NCBI GenBank assembly: GCA_003649845.1
Contig: QMTB01000001.1
Coordinates: 1 to 29,930 of the forward strand
Source of the DNA: Thermoplasmata archaeon
GTDB taxonomy: Archaea; Thermoplasmatota; E2; DHVEG-1
Direction of reading: 5' to 3'
DNA length: 29,930 bases
Below the pieces are notes generated by a model that searched no databases, had not been told where the DNA came from, and saw nothing but the letters and a program-made list of their open reading frames with translations. A program made the position numbers and the translations under genes. Below are positions 7,252 to 16,256 of the stretch, one piece after another (the first letter of the stretch is position 1; every line of letters begins with the position of its first letter).

Positions 7252-8562
7252 TTAATCCTTAAAATCCTCTTTATTTGATTCTACAAATAAACCAAAACCC
7301 TTTTCACCTATAAATTCTCCATCATAGATTACTGGTTCTCCTCTAACAAAGAGATATCTAGGAAAAATTGCATGGAAACCTTCAAAGGGAGTCCAACCAC
7401 ATTTTGAATGCATATCCTCTGATCTAATAATTCTGCTTTCTCTATAGTTTACAACTATAAAATCTGCATCATAACCTATTTTAATACCGCCCTTTGGTGC
7501 ACCTAATAGCTTTGCTGGATATTCACATATAAGTTGAATAACTCTCCTCAAGGGTATCTTTTCTATCTTAGAGAGATAGAGGAATAAAGGATACATTGTT
7601 TCAACACCTGGAATACCAGAAGGTGCTTCATTAAACTCTGTCTCTTTTTCATCCAATAGATGAGGAGCGTGATCAGATTCAAGGTTATAGGCATATCCAT
7701 TGTGTAATGCATTGAATAGTTTCTCTCTATCACTATACATTCTAATAGGAGGGTTTACTTTAAACCAAGTTTCAGGTTTAGATGTTTTCTCTATACTATC
7801 AATATCTAATAGCGCATGATGAGGTGTTATACCATAGCTTATATTCTCAGGTTGATTCTTTAAAAAATCTATAGTTTCAGATGAAGAGATATGACAGAAA
7901 TGAATAGAATTCCTTATAGAATTAGATAAAACTCTTTTAATAGCCTCTATCTCACAAATAGATGGCCTCGCAGATAGATGATCTCTAAGATTATATTCTA
8001 TCCTCTTATATTTTTGGAGACATAATTCATCTTCTGCATGAAATAAGATAGGTTTCCCTGTTTCCTCTATTTTCTCCATAGCTTGTTGTAGATAAATAGA
8101 GGGTAAACTAAGAGAAGAAGTTGTTTCTCCAAGATATATTTTAAAGCCACTGCAGATTTTACCTAACTCATCAATTATATCGATGTTGCCTGCATTTACA
8201 CCTGCATAGATTCCAAAATCAATGAAAGAATGTTTTGAAGCTAATTCTTTCTTCTCTAAGAAACCCTCTATATTGGTTGTATTCGGCTTAGTGTTTGGCA
8301 TATCAAAAAAACAGGAGATACCTCCATATGCGGCTGCCTTGGAACCTGTTATAAAATCTTCTTTATATGTAAAACCAGGTTCCCGGAAATGCACATGGAT
8401 ATCTACACCAGAGGGTATTATGATGCTATGAGGAAATCTTTCTCTTCGATCGCCATCTAAAATTTTTTTGATAGATGTAATCTTCCCATCAGTTATACCT
8501 ATACAAGCTTCTTGAAAACCTTGCTTTGTATATATATTTCCTTCCACTACTATTTCATCCAT
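7252..8562 (-). CDS. pyrC: Dihydroorotase
   Basis: Zinc amidohydrolase closing carbamoyl-aspartate to dihydroorotate in pyrimidine synthesis, 436 aa. Seen: the metal motif HVHFREPG (His56, His58), KEDF..GS.AA..GG, FDMPNTKP, a Lys in SGFKIYLGETT placed to be the carboxylated bridging Lys, FHAED, HFCHISS and the catalytic LESDHAPH, then SGIPGVETMYP. This is the class I, allantoinase-like dihydroorotase pattern. I start at the ATG at 8562, ten bases after GAGGAG; the longer frame begins at a TTG (8580) that is part of that same ribosome-binding site. It overlaps the AMMECR1 stop by eight bases. The odd addition is its pairing with AMMECR1 and DUF368 rather than other pyr genes. Confidence 0.94.
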   Translation of the reverse strand: MDEIVVEGNIYTKQGFQEACIGITDGKITSIKKILDGDRRERFPHSIIIPSGVDIHVHFREPGFTYKEDFITGSKAAAYGGISCFFDMPNTKPNTTNIEGFLEKKELASKHSFIDFGIYAGVNAGNIDIIDELGKICSGFKIYLGETTSSLSLPSIYLQQAMEKIEETGKPILFHAEDELCLQKYKRIEYNLRDHLSARPSICEIEAIKRVLSNSIRNSIHFCHISSSETIDFLKNQPENISYGITPHHALLDIDSIEKTSKPETWFKVNPPIRMYSDREKLFNALHNGYAYNLESDHAPHLLDEKETEFNEAPSGIPGVETMYPLFLYLSKIEKIPLRRVIQLICEYPAKLLGAPKGGIKIGYDADFIVVNYRESRIIRSEDMHSKCGWTPFEGFHAIFPRYLFVRGEPVIYDGEFIGEKGFGLFVESNKEDFKD

Positions 8563-9151
8563 GTAAAGGTTTCTCCTCAATTCTACCTCTAGGTTCTATC
8601 TCTGTAAATATCTGCCCCGAGAAGGTGTAGAGTTTTGCATCTCTATCAAGCCATGCATCTGGTGGTAACCATGCTTTCATACATGTATTCGCTAGAAATT
8701 CTTCTACATCCCAATTCTCTTCAACTGGCACTTGAGGTAATAGTAAACCAGAGTAGCTACCTTTTCTAATGATAAGCCCATCACGACCTATTTTAATCTT
8801 AGATAGATATTCTTTAGGATCAACTACGTCTAACAATTTCGGAGGAGTTAAAATAGTTACCTCAACAATAATGTCATCTAATTCTTTCTCGGATAGAGGT
8901 GGAAATCTTGGATCTCTAGTTGCAGAAGTAGCTGCTTCAACTAAAGCATCTTGTAGAGGCATAATAGGTTCAGGTATACCTATGCATCCTCTAAGCATAT
9001 GAGAGGGATATGTATGTATAGTTACAAAAACACCTTGTTTCTCTCTAAATATAGATCCTAGGTCCTCTTTTGGAATAGGATCTTGTTTAACGTATGCCTC
9101 AATAACTTTACGTGCAAATTTAACTGCCTTCTCACCCTCTTCGAGATTCAT
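8555..9151 (-). CDS. AMMECR1-domain protein
   Basis: Archaeal AMMECR1 family protein, 198 aa, cytoplasmic; the family is conserved from archaea to humans but has no agreed function. The hallmark LRGCIG is present (residues about 54-59), followed by PLQDALVEAATSATRDPRFPPLS and VEVTILTPP, then the C-terminal LLLPQVPVEENWDVEEFLANTCMKAG-like region. It opens the minus-strand run with pyrC, DUF368 and the IMPase-family gene and overlaps pyrC by eight bases. A TATA-like run at 9172-9186 is centred about 26 bases from the ATG, so this is probably a leaderless first gene; no ribosome-binding site is visible. Confidence 0.92.
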   Translation of the reverse strand: MNLEEGEKAVKFARKVIEAYVKQDPIPKEDLGSIFREKQGVFVTIHTYPSHMLRGCIGIPEPIMPLQDALVEAATSATRDPRFPPLSEKELDDIIVEVTILTPPKLLDVVDPKEYLSKIKIGRDGLIIRKGSYSGLLLPQVPVEENWDVEEFLANTCMKAWLPPDAWLDRDAKLYTFSGQIFTEIEPRGRIEEKPLHG

Positions 9152-9171
9152 AGATACAGAGATACTGTTGG

Positions 9172-9186
9172 AAATAAATAAAATTT
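9172..9186 (-). promoter_or_regulatory. Candidate TATA box of the AMMECR1-pyrC-DUF368-IMPase run
   Basis: On the minus strand the run reads AAATTTTATTTATTT, centred about 26 bases before the AMMECR1 ATG at 9151, the spacing of a leaderless archaeal promoter. It also falls in the only gap (9152-9207) between this run and the end of aglB. Confidence 0.5.
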
Positions 9187-9207
9187 GGGGAGAGAGTGTT
9201 ACGTTAG

Positions 9208-12200
9208 TTATTCTTCTCTTGCCAACAGTATATCAAAGGTTTTTACACCCTCCCCAACATTGACAATTAGATGTCCACTATAAGTATAGGTAACAATTTG
9301 ACCACTTACATTTACAGGTTGGCTAACAGAAACATTATATGTACCAGGTCTAAGTAATACACTATAGTAACCTGTTTCATCTGATCTAGCAGAGGAAAAT
9401 CTAGCGGTATTATTTGCGATAGAGCGATCAGGTGCAAATGCAATAGATACATTATATATTGGTATCATATCTTCTTGATCAATAGTTTGACCACTCACAT
9501 TTACAGGTATATAATCAATTGATACGTTTACTAATTTGGTCTTATTAGATTCAATAGTTACATTTTCTACACCAAAGTATCCAGGTAGTTTTGTAACATT
9601 AATCTGATAATCGCCTGGGGTGAGAGATCTAAAGGAATATCTACCTGTAGCATTTGTCACTAGAGAATCAACAAATTTATCAGTTGGAGTAGTTGTATAT
9701 ATAAGATTAACAGTTGCACCTTCTACTTCTTCACCAGCATCATATTCTCCATTATCATTCTTATCAAAGTATATTATACCAGATACATTACCTGGCTTTG
9801 GAAGTACTACATCATGGGTTGTGTTGCCCTCCGGCACCTTTATAAGTGTGTTCTCAATTTGGAAGCCATCAGGAGTTAAAACAGCTATCTGATATATACC
9901 TGGTAGTAAACCGGAGATGGTATAAGAACCATTTATATCCGTTCTAACATCTCGTATCATATTATAATCATATGTCTCTACTTGTCCTGTTTGGTTATCA
10001 AATGAGTTTATACCTCTAACTGCAACCTGTGCATTTGCAAGAGGTTGATCAACAGATGCATTATAACCACTCTCATTTCCCTTCTCATCATATACATAGC
10101 CTTTTATTGTCCCAGGTTTAATTTCAATTGTAATGAAACGAGTATTGTTATCAGTATTGCGCATAGCTTCATCTTCTGTTATAGGTGCTAGAGACGTATC
10201 ATTTTTGCTATTAAACGTTACATTAGTTACAGCAAAAGCATTGACACCGAGTTCAGGATAACGACGGACTTGTATACTTATATTACCAGCAGGCGCTATA
10301 ACATGGAATGAACCATTTACAGCTAAATCTCTATCATGATCAATTGGAATCTCTCCACCATAGAGAGATACATTCTTTCGAACTACAACTTGTAGATTCT
10401 GAGGTTTACCATCAAATAAAATAGTTCCATTGATATAGGCACCTTCATAGTATTTAGCGATAACTACAGCGGTTTTACCAGGGTTACCTTGGTAATATAT
10501 ATATTTTGGATATGGAGAAACATACTCTGCATAGAAATGGCGCATATTAAGACAGGGAATCTGATAATCTGGTTCAGTTTTTACTTTACCTCCACCAACG
10601 CCAGAGGATTTCTCAGTTGCAGGACCAATGTATGTTTTATAGAACATCGTATTGAAATATGCATCTTTATAGACTGTTTTTGTCTGTACAACTGGATCGG
10701 ATCTACTCTCAGCAACTGTCCTATCCTTCCATTCATCATATGTTAATTCTCTGCCACTCTGGGTAACAAATTTAATTTGAATAAAATCATCTTCAGGTAC
10801 ATCACCTTCTCTCATGGCAAGTAGAACTAAACTTTTATCTGCCAAGAAAGAGAAGATATTGAATATCTGTTTATCATATCCTTCAACACCATAGTATCTA
10901 ATACTTTTACCCGTTACCTTTTGTAGGTCATGATATAGCCAGGTTATATCCTCATCGTCTAATTTATTAGTTAGAAGAGCAGAGGCATCATGATAGACAG
11001 CATTCATAGGCCATTGTTCTCCAACTGGATGATCTTTAGCGATCTTATGATCATATGCAAGGGCGATAGGACGCCCATATGAGGGGGATTCCTCTGGATT
11101 CTCAACCCATTGAATAATCTTACTGCTATCGTTTTTCCCGAGGTGATCCTCTAAAACATTTTTAACAGACTCTGTGAGTTTACCATCATTATGGAAAACA
11201 TCTCCTTCAAGTAATCTAATTATCCATATGGAAACAGCTTCTTTCTCACTCGTAGCTGTATGAAAGTTTGCAGCAGGTGGTATACCATCTTGAAAGTTAT
11301 CAGCAACCGTAGGATGCCCACCTACAGCAACCTCATAAAATCCATAATCCCACCAGGAGATAAAGGCAGGTCTCTCAGCAGGATCTTCTATATCAGTATC
11401 CTGTGAAGCAAGCCATGTGTAGGCATCTACCCAATAACCCTCTTTACCGAGACCAGTAAAGAAAGCACCATTAGGTAGATCACCAAAGACCTTTTTCTTC
11501 TCTGTGAAAGGCACAGCAGCATCTAATGAAAGATAAGCATTTGGCAAGATAATAATCAAAGCTATGAGAAGTATTCCAAATATATGCATGAATTTAACCC
11601 CTCTCTTTAGACCATGTAAACCACCGCCAACGTTGCGTATAACTTTAACCATTTCAGGATAATTGATCTTATCAACTACATACCATGTGAAGTAGCTGCT
11701 AAATAATGCAACTAATGGGACTAAATCATTTAGGAAACGACCTGCACTAGCAGATAACCACATTTCTATAAAGAAAACAACTATCAGCAGGAGATGATCC
11801 CTACGTTGATTATATCTTATAAATCTATAAGCTATCAACAGGAAACCAGCCCAAGCAATCCAATATAATGCTGGACCAAAGGACATCACCGTTCTACTTA
11901 TACCATATACATTAGCCTCTGCGATAGTTTGAGATACTTTCTTACCATAAACTCCACCGCCATATATAATAGTCCATATATCCTTAAGGTGAGCAAGAGG
12001 AGGGAATATATCTGAGAGAACTGGTATAAAGTAAAGGAATATTAGTCCTGCTACAATAACAAGTAGGATAATAGGTACAGATAAAGTCCAAGGAATTCTC
12101 TTTCTATTTAGAATATAACATATAATTCCTAAGATAATTACTCCGGTAATTGTTAACAGAGGGGTATTAAAAACTATGCCATGTTTGGCAGATATCACTG

Positions 12201-13074
12201 GGAGAGAAATAATATAACCTGTAAATAAAACAAGGAATGAAGAAGTTGCAACCTTTAAATCAATTTTACTTCGATAGATGTCAACAAATATCTGAATTAT
12301 CGTGTAAGCAAATATAACTACGTATAAAAATTTAGCTTCAACCCAAACCATAGATAAACCTGCAAGGGGCATGCCCCCTAAAAGGGCATATAATCTGGAT
12401 TTTGTTTTATCAGATTCCTTTAAACTTTTTATAAGAAAAGCATAAGTTAAGAAGAAAAGGAGGAGGTTGAGAGAATCATGATCAAATAAAGTATATGCAG
12501 AACCATGACCGGAGCCTAGATGAATTGGAATTAAAGGTATAAATAGAGCAGCTAGGAGGCCTTCTTTTCTACCGAAAACAGTCCTTCCAATAACATATAT
12601 TGGGAAAACTATAAGCGCTCCAAATAAAGCAGGTATAAACTGCATAGAATAACCTATTGCATCAACCTCGCTCATAAAAGGAGTAAGGAACCTAGCAAAA
12701 GCTATAGCAAGCATATTCATAAGTGGAGCTCTACCGCCACTCCTTCCAAGAGGATAATTCAGTAGGGGATCATTATACGAATAATAGGGGTAATGTCCAG
12801 GGTTTTCACCATATAATGTTTCCTTAATTAATCTCATATTATAATATGGATCTGGACCGGATAGATAATATTTGGAAAAACCTTCACCAGTAGGATTAAA
12901 TGGTTCTCCACTTGTTACATTGAAATACGAGTTTAGAAATAAAACTAATAGGAAAATTGCAACTAGAGATAGAGCAATCCACCAGTTTTTAGGTAAAAAG
13001 CTTTTTAATGATTTAGCCTCTGTTGTTTTAGCAGATTCAGTTGATTTGGTTTTTTTCACTGCTCTTTTCCGCAT
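9208..13074 (-). CDS. aglB: AglB/STT3 oligosaccharyltransferase with long beta-domain tail
   Basis: Membrane oligosaccharyltransferase moving lipid-linked glycan onto Asn of N-X-S/T sequons outside the cell. 1288 aa from the chosen ATG. Residues 31-51 are the first membrane helix; DPYYNMRL (Asp75) and FDHD (about 197-200) are the loop acidic motifs; about 12 more hydrophobic helices follow to residue 515. The sequon-binding WWDYG is at 574-578. From about 880 the chain becomes exported beta domains: an AglB-type domain, then three carboxypeptidase-regulatory/SdrD-like repeats starting near 988, 1095 and 1191, the second with a calcium-loop-like DKNDNGEYDAGEE. This tail holds 23 sequons; the first 870 residues hold 2. 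Typical AglB proteins are several hundred residues shorter. AAGGTGA lies five bases before the ATG at 13074; a GTG at 13098 lies near the predicted transcript start. Confidence 0.95.
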   Translation of the reverse strand: MRKRAVKKTKSTESAKTTEAKSLKSFLPKNWWIALSLVAIFLLVLFLNSYFNVTSGEPFNPTGEGFSKYYLSGPDPYYNMRLIKETLYGENPGHYPYYSYNDPLLNYPLGRSGGRAPLMNMLAIAFARFLTPFMSEVDAIGYSMQFIPALFGALIVFPIYVIGRTVFGRKEGLLAALFIPLIPIHLGSGHGSAYTLFDHDSLNLLLFFLTYAFLIKSLKESDKTKSRLYALLGGMPLAGLSMVWVEAKFLYVVIFAYTIIQIFVDIYRSKIDLKVATSSFLVLFTGYIISLPVISAKHGIVFNTPLLTITGVIILGIICYILNRKRIPWTLSVPIILLVIVAGLIFLYFIPVLSDIFPPLAHLKDIWTIIYGGGVYGKKVSQTIAEANVYGISRTVMSFGPALYWIAWAGFLLIAYRFIRYNQRRDHLLLIVVFFIEMWLSASAGRFLNDLVPLVALFSSYFTWYVVDKINYPEMVKVIRNVGGGLHGLKRGVKFMHIFGILLIALIIILPNAYLSLDAAVPFTEKKKVFGDLPNGAFFTGLGKEGYWVDAYTWLASQDTDIEDPAERPAFISWWDYGFYEVAVGGHPTVADNFQDGIPPAANFHTATSEKEAVSIWIIRLLEGDVFHNDGKLTESVKNVLEDHLGKNDSSKIIQWVENPEESPSYGRPIALAYDHKIAKDHPVGEQWPMNAVYHDASALLTNKLDDEDITWLYHDLQKVTGKSIRYYGVEGYDKQIFNIFSFLADKSLVLLAMREGDVPEDDFIQIKFVTQSGRELTYDEWKDRTVAESRSDPVVQTKTVYKDAYFNTMFYKTYIGPATEKSSGVGGGKVKTEPDYQIPCLNMRHFYAEYVSPYPKYIYYQGNPGKTAVVIAKYYEGAYINGTILFDGKPQNLQVVVRKNVSLYGGEIPIDHDRDLAVNGSFHVIAPAGNISIQVRRYPELGVNAFAVTNVTFNSKNDTSLAPITEDEAMRNTDNNTRFITIEIKPGTIKGYVYDEKGNESGYNASVDQPLANAQVAVRGINSFDNQTGQVETYDYNMIRDVRTDINGSYTISGLLPGIYQIAVLTPDGFQIENTLIKVPEGNTTHDVVLPKPGNVSGIIYFDKNDNGEYDAGEEVEGATVNLIYTTTPTDKFVDSLVTNATGRYSFRSLTPGDYQINVTKLPGYFGVENVTIESNKTKLVNVSIDYIPVNVSGQTIDQEDMIPIYNVSIAFAPDRSIANNTARFSSARSDETGYYSVLLRPGTYNVSVSQPVNVSGQIVTYTYSGHLIVNVGEGVKTFDILLAREE
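9298..9508 (-). repeat. Internal 22-base near-repeat in the aglB tail
   Basis: Bases 9298-9319 and 9487-9508 differ at one position and both encode the PVNVSGQ sequon at the start of a beta repeat. It marks the boundary of the third repeat domain and a final strand, and suggests domain duplication within the tail. Confidence 0.6.
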
Positions 13075-13115
13075 TATTCTCACCTTATCTTGATTCACAC
13101 TTGTAAAAAGATGGT

Positions 13116-13127
13116 CTTATAAATACC
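13116..13127 (-). promoter_or_regulatory. Candidate TATA box of aglB
   Basis: GGTATTTATAAG on the minus strand, centred about 47 bases before the ATG at 13074. The predicted RNA start near 13095 leaves about 21 bases of leader containing AAGGTGA, and would exclude the upstream GTG start. It lies inside the prs-aglB gap, so aglB has its own promoter. Confidence 0.55.
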
Positions 13128-13985
13128 TTACTTACCTTTTAGCATCTCTGCTAACAGTGGAGCAACCTTAACTTTGCTAAAAGGATTAGGTATTGTGTCT
13201 GTTGTAACTATCTCATCACATCCAGCGTTTCTTATTTTTTCAATGGCATTACCTGCAAAAACACCATGGATGCAGGCTGCAATAGCTTTCTCTGCCCCCT
13301 GTCTTTTAAGTTCCTCTATAGAGGAAGCTATGGTTCCACCTGTAGAAATGATATCATCTACTATAGCTATATTTTTCCCATTTACATCGAGTTTCTTAGG
13401 AGTAACTTCTATAGTTATCCCATCTATACGAGTCTTCTCTAGATAGTCTACTTCACATTTTAGGATATCTGCAGCTACTTCTGCTCGTTTCAATGCACCT
13501 TTATCTGGTGCAAGAACCATATCTATGTTTTTATCTTTGAGATAATCAGCTATCAATGGAATCGCTGAAGATACCTTACAAGGTATACCAAAGAAATCAG
13601 AAATATATTCTTTATGAGGATCGATTGTAACAACGTCATCTGCGTCTATACTAATTATCCTAGCAATAGCCTTAGCGCTTATTGGTTCACCTTCATTGAA
13701 TTTTCTATCCTGTCTTGCATATCCCATATATGGGATAACAGCCGTTATATTATCTGCATTAGCCTCTCTAGCAGCATTTAGAATTAGAAGCAATTCGATA
13801 ATACTTTCATCTGGATATGCTGTTTGTATAACTACTATTCTATGCCCCTTTATTTCCTCTGGAATTCGTAAGTATAACTCTCCATCTGGAAATCTCTTAC
13901 TCACTAAATCTATCAAGGGCATTTTGAGGAGTTTTGATAAATCCTCTGCAATTGATTTTGATCTACTCCCGCCGATTATCATCAT
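13128..13985 (-). CDS. prs: Ribose-phosphate pyrophosphokinase (PRPP synthetase)
   Basis: Makes 5-phosphoribosyl-1-pyrophosphate from ribose-5-phosphate and ATP, the precursor for purine, pyrimidine, His and NAD synthesis. 285 aa, the short archaeal length. Seen: RFPDGELYLRI, IPYMGYARQDRKF (ATP-binding), TIDPHKEYISDFFGIP, APDKGALKRA (ribose-phosphate loop) and the PRPP-binding IVDDIISTGGT. The frame opens with a GTG at 13997, but archaeal Prs proteins begin at the MIIGGS strand, so I use the ATG at 13985 (13982 is equally possible). An AT-rich run near 14000-14012 is at leaderless distance. Its product feeds guaA, purE and pyr pathways represented in this window. Confidence 0.94.
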   Translation of the reverse strand: MMIIGGSRSKSIAEDLSKLLKMPLIDLVSKRFPDGELYLRIPEEIKGHRIVVIQTAYPDESIIELLLILNAAREANADNITAVIPYMGYARQDRKFNEGEPISAKAIARIISIDADDVVTIDPHKEYISDFFGIPCKVSSAIPLIADYLKDKNIDMVLAPDKGALKRAEVAADILKCEVDYLEKTRIDGITIEVTPKKLDVNGKNIAIVDDIISTGGTIASSIEELKRQGAEKAIAACIHGVFAGNAIEKIRNAGCDEIVTTDTIPNPFSKVKVAPLLAEMLKGK

Positions 13986-14046
13986 GGTTTCATTCACAAT
14001 AATAAAAATTTAGTTTTAAATTGTTTTCATATCATCGAATACAAAA

Positions 14047-14056
14047 TTTTTATAAA
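14047..14056 (+). promoter_or_regulatory. Candidate TATA box of the large glycoprotein gene
   Basis: TTTTTATAAA about 45 bases before the ATG at 14097; predicted leader about 20 bases. The prs-side signal is a separate AT run near 14000-14012 on the minus strand. Confidence 0.45.
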
Positions 14057-14096
14057 CACAGTTGGCTATAGTTCTTCTATTCTGGATGTGGATGTG

Positions 14097-16256
14097 ATGT
14101 ATATAAAATGGTGGCTAATAATAGCAAGCATAATTTGTTTTACAATTCTTCTTACAATCCCCTCTTTTGGAGAGGAAACAAGCAGTATCTCTGCAGATAT
14201 AAATATAGATGTTTCAACAGGAACAAATTTTACAACATATATAGATATGAAAGTGGAAAAGATATATCTATCTGCAAGTGAATTAACCTATACAGCTGAG
14301 GAGATAGCAGATCTTGCAAATAATAATCCAGAGATACTCGGTGCTATAAAATATGCTCTCAAGGATTTTATTTTAAATCAGCTTAGAGAGAGTTTTAAAG
14401 AAGCGAAGATAACGCCTCTAAAAGAACTACCTACATATGAAGACAATCTTTTCCATGATGAATATAAAATAGATTTAACGCCTAAATTTTTTAGTCTAAA
14501 TGATTCCATCGATATATATAATCTTATAAACGGTTTACTTAACATTGGAGGGATAGTAAATTATTCTTTTCCATTACATGCAGAGGAGGGTTGGAAAAAC
14601 ATCTATAAATTCATATTACCTACTCATCTAACATTTAAAAGAACAACGGGACTAGTTAAAAACAATGAGATAACATGGATCGTAGATAATAAAGATGGAT
14701 TGATAAATCTTAGAAAGGCAGAACTATCACTTATGTCTAAAAAATCAAATGAATTGAATAAAAATGAAGATGTTTTGATGGTAAATTTTATTTTAAATGC
14801 AACAAAACCAGAGAAGATTGGGTTAACCTCAGAGATGCTAATAAAAAACCTTGGGTTAAAAAACTATAGGATATCACCCGATTTCATATACAATATCTCT
14901 GGATTACCCGCAGATGGTATAAGATTGTGTGCAAAAAATGGTCTTTTACATTGGGATACAATCTATGAGAGAACATTATCATCTCAGATATATAGAATTA
15001 AAAAAGTCTTGGAAAATTCTTCTCTAAATCAATCGATAGAGTTGAACTTCTCATGGGATCCATCCACTACAACAGATTGTAAAAATCCATATAATGTCTC
15101 TCATATGGATGAAACACCACCTGTTAAAGGTATTTTAAGAGATGAAGAAATCAATCTAACTATACATAGATTACCCGCAAGAGCAGTATTTGGATTGGTT
15201 AATGCTGGAGCGAAAGTAAACCTAAATAATATGGATATAAATTTTGGGGATCATCTAGGAGATATAAAATTACCTTACAATTGTACATTCATTCTACCAG
15301 ATCATATTTTCATCAATGGAGAGAATCCATATAGATGGAATGAAAATCACTCCCTTAATGGAGAGATGTACTCAGATATAGCCCCTATATATAGTGAAGA
15401 AAAAATAGATACTCATATAGATTTCTCAATAGAAGATATGGATCTCAATCTACTGAGTTTCTTCTCAGGTAGAACAGAGATTTCAACTGGATTGTATCTT
15501 GAAGAGAAAGAAAATCGAAGTGTATCGAAGATTCCATATACATTTCATATACCAAGCGAGATAAATATATCTCTTCTAAATTCTGATGCTTTTAGAATAT
15601 GCATAGAAGAAGGAGTATTTAAGGAAAATGAGGTTAAAACATTTTTAAATGATGAAGCAAGTTTATTTAAAATTCTGATAGAAGAGATACTACCTGGTGC
15701 AGATATAAACGTTAAATCAAATGTAGATAAATTTCAGGAATCGTTGAAATGGGATGAAGATATCTCTATTATGGATGGAAATAAGCCCATAAGTATTATT
15801 TCAACCTCTCATGTAACATATCCCCTCTCGTTTAACTTCTCAATTATACCTCCTTCTTTTAAAGTTTTACCATGGAATCTAACCCTAAGAGGCATCAGAG
15901 ATCAAAACGTTACATATAGATTGATATTCCCAGATGGAATATATGTAATGGCTAATGATTCTCTAGGCAAAACATCTACAAAGAAAATTGGAAATCATTA
16001 TCTAATTGAGATTAATTTCAACAAAGAAGAAGCAAACTCCACAGATTACATCTCTATCAAAATGCAACCTTCCTTATTATTTATAATAGGCTTATTTTCA
16101 CCTTGTCTATTAAGTATAATAGTAGCCTCTATATTGTTTATACTAATATACATTCTAAGGAGGAAGAGGAGAAGAATATATCCCTCTCAAGAACAACAAA
16201 GATACGAAGAGCAGGAGTATTATATACCTCCACCTCCTCAGAATCTAAATAGATAG
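14097..16256 (+). CDS. Unknown exported, membrane-anchored protein rich in N-glycosylation sequons
   Basis: Not recognised. 719 aa from the ATG at 14097 (a GTG at 14088 adds three residues). Residues 1-24 form a signal peptide or anchor (KWWLIIASIICFTILLTIPS), then a long exterior region, one membrane helix at about 661-687, and a 32-residue cytoplasmic tail beginning RRKRRR and ending in a Gln/Tyr/Pro-rich stretch. The exterior part carries 19 N-X-S/T sequons and only a few cysteines, and looks beta-rich, with repeated strands of the type IDxSIEDxDL. Topology suggests a surface receptor-like or cell-envelope protein. Codon use does not differ noticeably from neighbours. Its last 19 bases overlap the convergent flavoprotein gene. 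Function unknown; a structure prediction would show whether the exterior is a repeat of one domain. Confidence 0.8.
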   Translation: MYIKWWLIIASIICFTILLTIPSFGEETSSISADINIDVSTGTNFTTYIDMKVEKIYLSASELTYTAEEIADLANNNPEILGAIKYALKDFILNQLRESFKEAKITPLKELPTYEDNLFHDEYKIDLTPKFFSLNDSIDIYNLINGLLNIGGIVNYSFPLHAEEGWKNIYKFILPTHLTFKRTTGLVKNNEITWIVDNKDGLINLRKAELSLMSKKSNELNKNEDVLMVNFILNATKPEKIGLTSEMLIKNLGLKNYRISPDFIYNISGLPADGIRLCAKNGLLHWDTIYERTLSSQIYRIKKVLENSSLNQSIELNFSWDPSTTTDCKNPYNVSHMDETPPVKGILRDEEINLTIHRLPARAVFGLVNAGAKVNLNNMDINFGDHLGDIKLPYNCTFILPDHIFINGENPYRWNENHSLNGEMYSDIAPIYSEEKIDTHIDFSIEDMDLNLLSFFSGRTEISTGLYLEEKENRSVSKIPYTFHIPSEINISLLNSDAFRICIEEGVFKENEVKTFLNDEASLFKILIEEILPGADINVKSNVDKFQESLKWDEDISIMDGNKPISIISTSHVTYPLSFNFSIIPPSFKVLPWNLTLRGIRDQNVTYRLIFPDGIYVMANDSLGKTSTKKIGNHYLIEINFNKEEANSTDYISIKMQPSLLFIIGLFSPCLLSIIVASILFILIYILRRKRRRIYPSQEQQRYEEQEYYIPPPPQNLNR

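Noticed and set aside
8563..8580. TTG start of dihydroorotase
   Set aside because: The TTG is part of the GAGGAG ribosome-binding region for the ATG at 8562.
9298..9508. Near-identical 22-base repeats considered as a mobile-element or CRISPR trace
   Set aside because: Both copies are in frame and encode the same PVNVSGQ strand of a repeated protein domain; only two copies and no spacers.
10489..10746. Plus-strand open frame of 85 codons opposite aglB
   Set aside because: Lies wholly inside the well-supported aglB gene on the other strand, with no family resemblance. The same applies to the other open frames opposite real genes.
13075..13098. GTG start of aglB adding eight residues
   Set aside because: The GTG lies at about the predicted transcript start and before an AAGGTGA site that is correctly spaced for the ATG at 13074.
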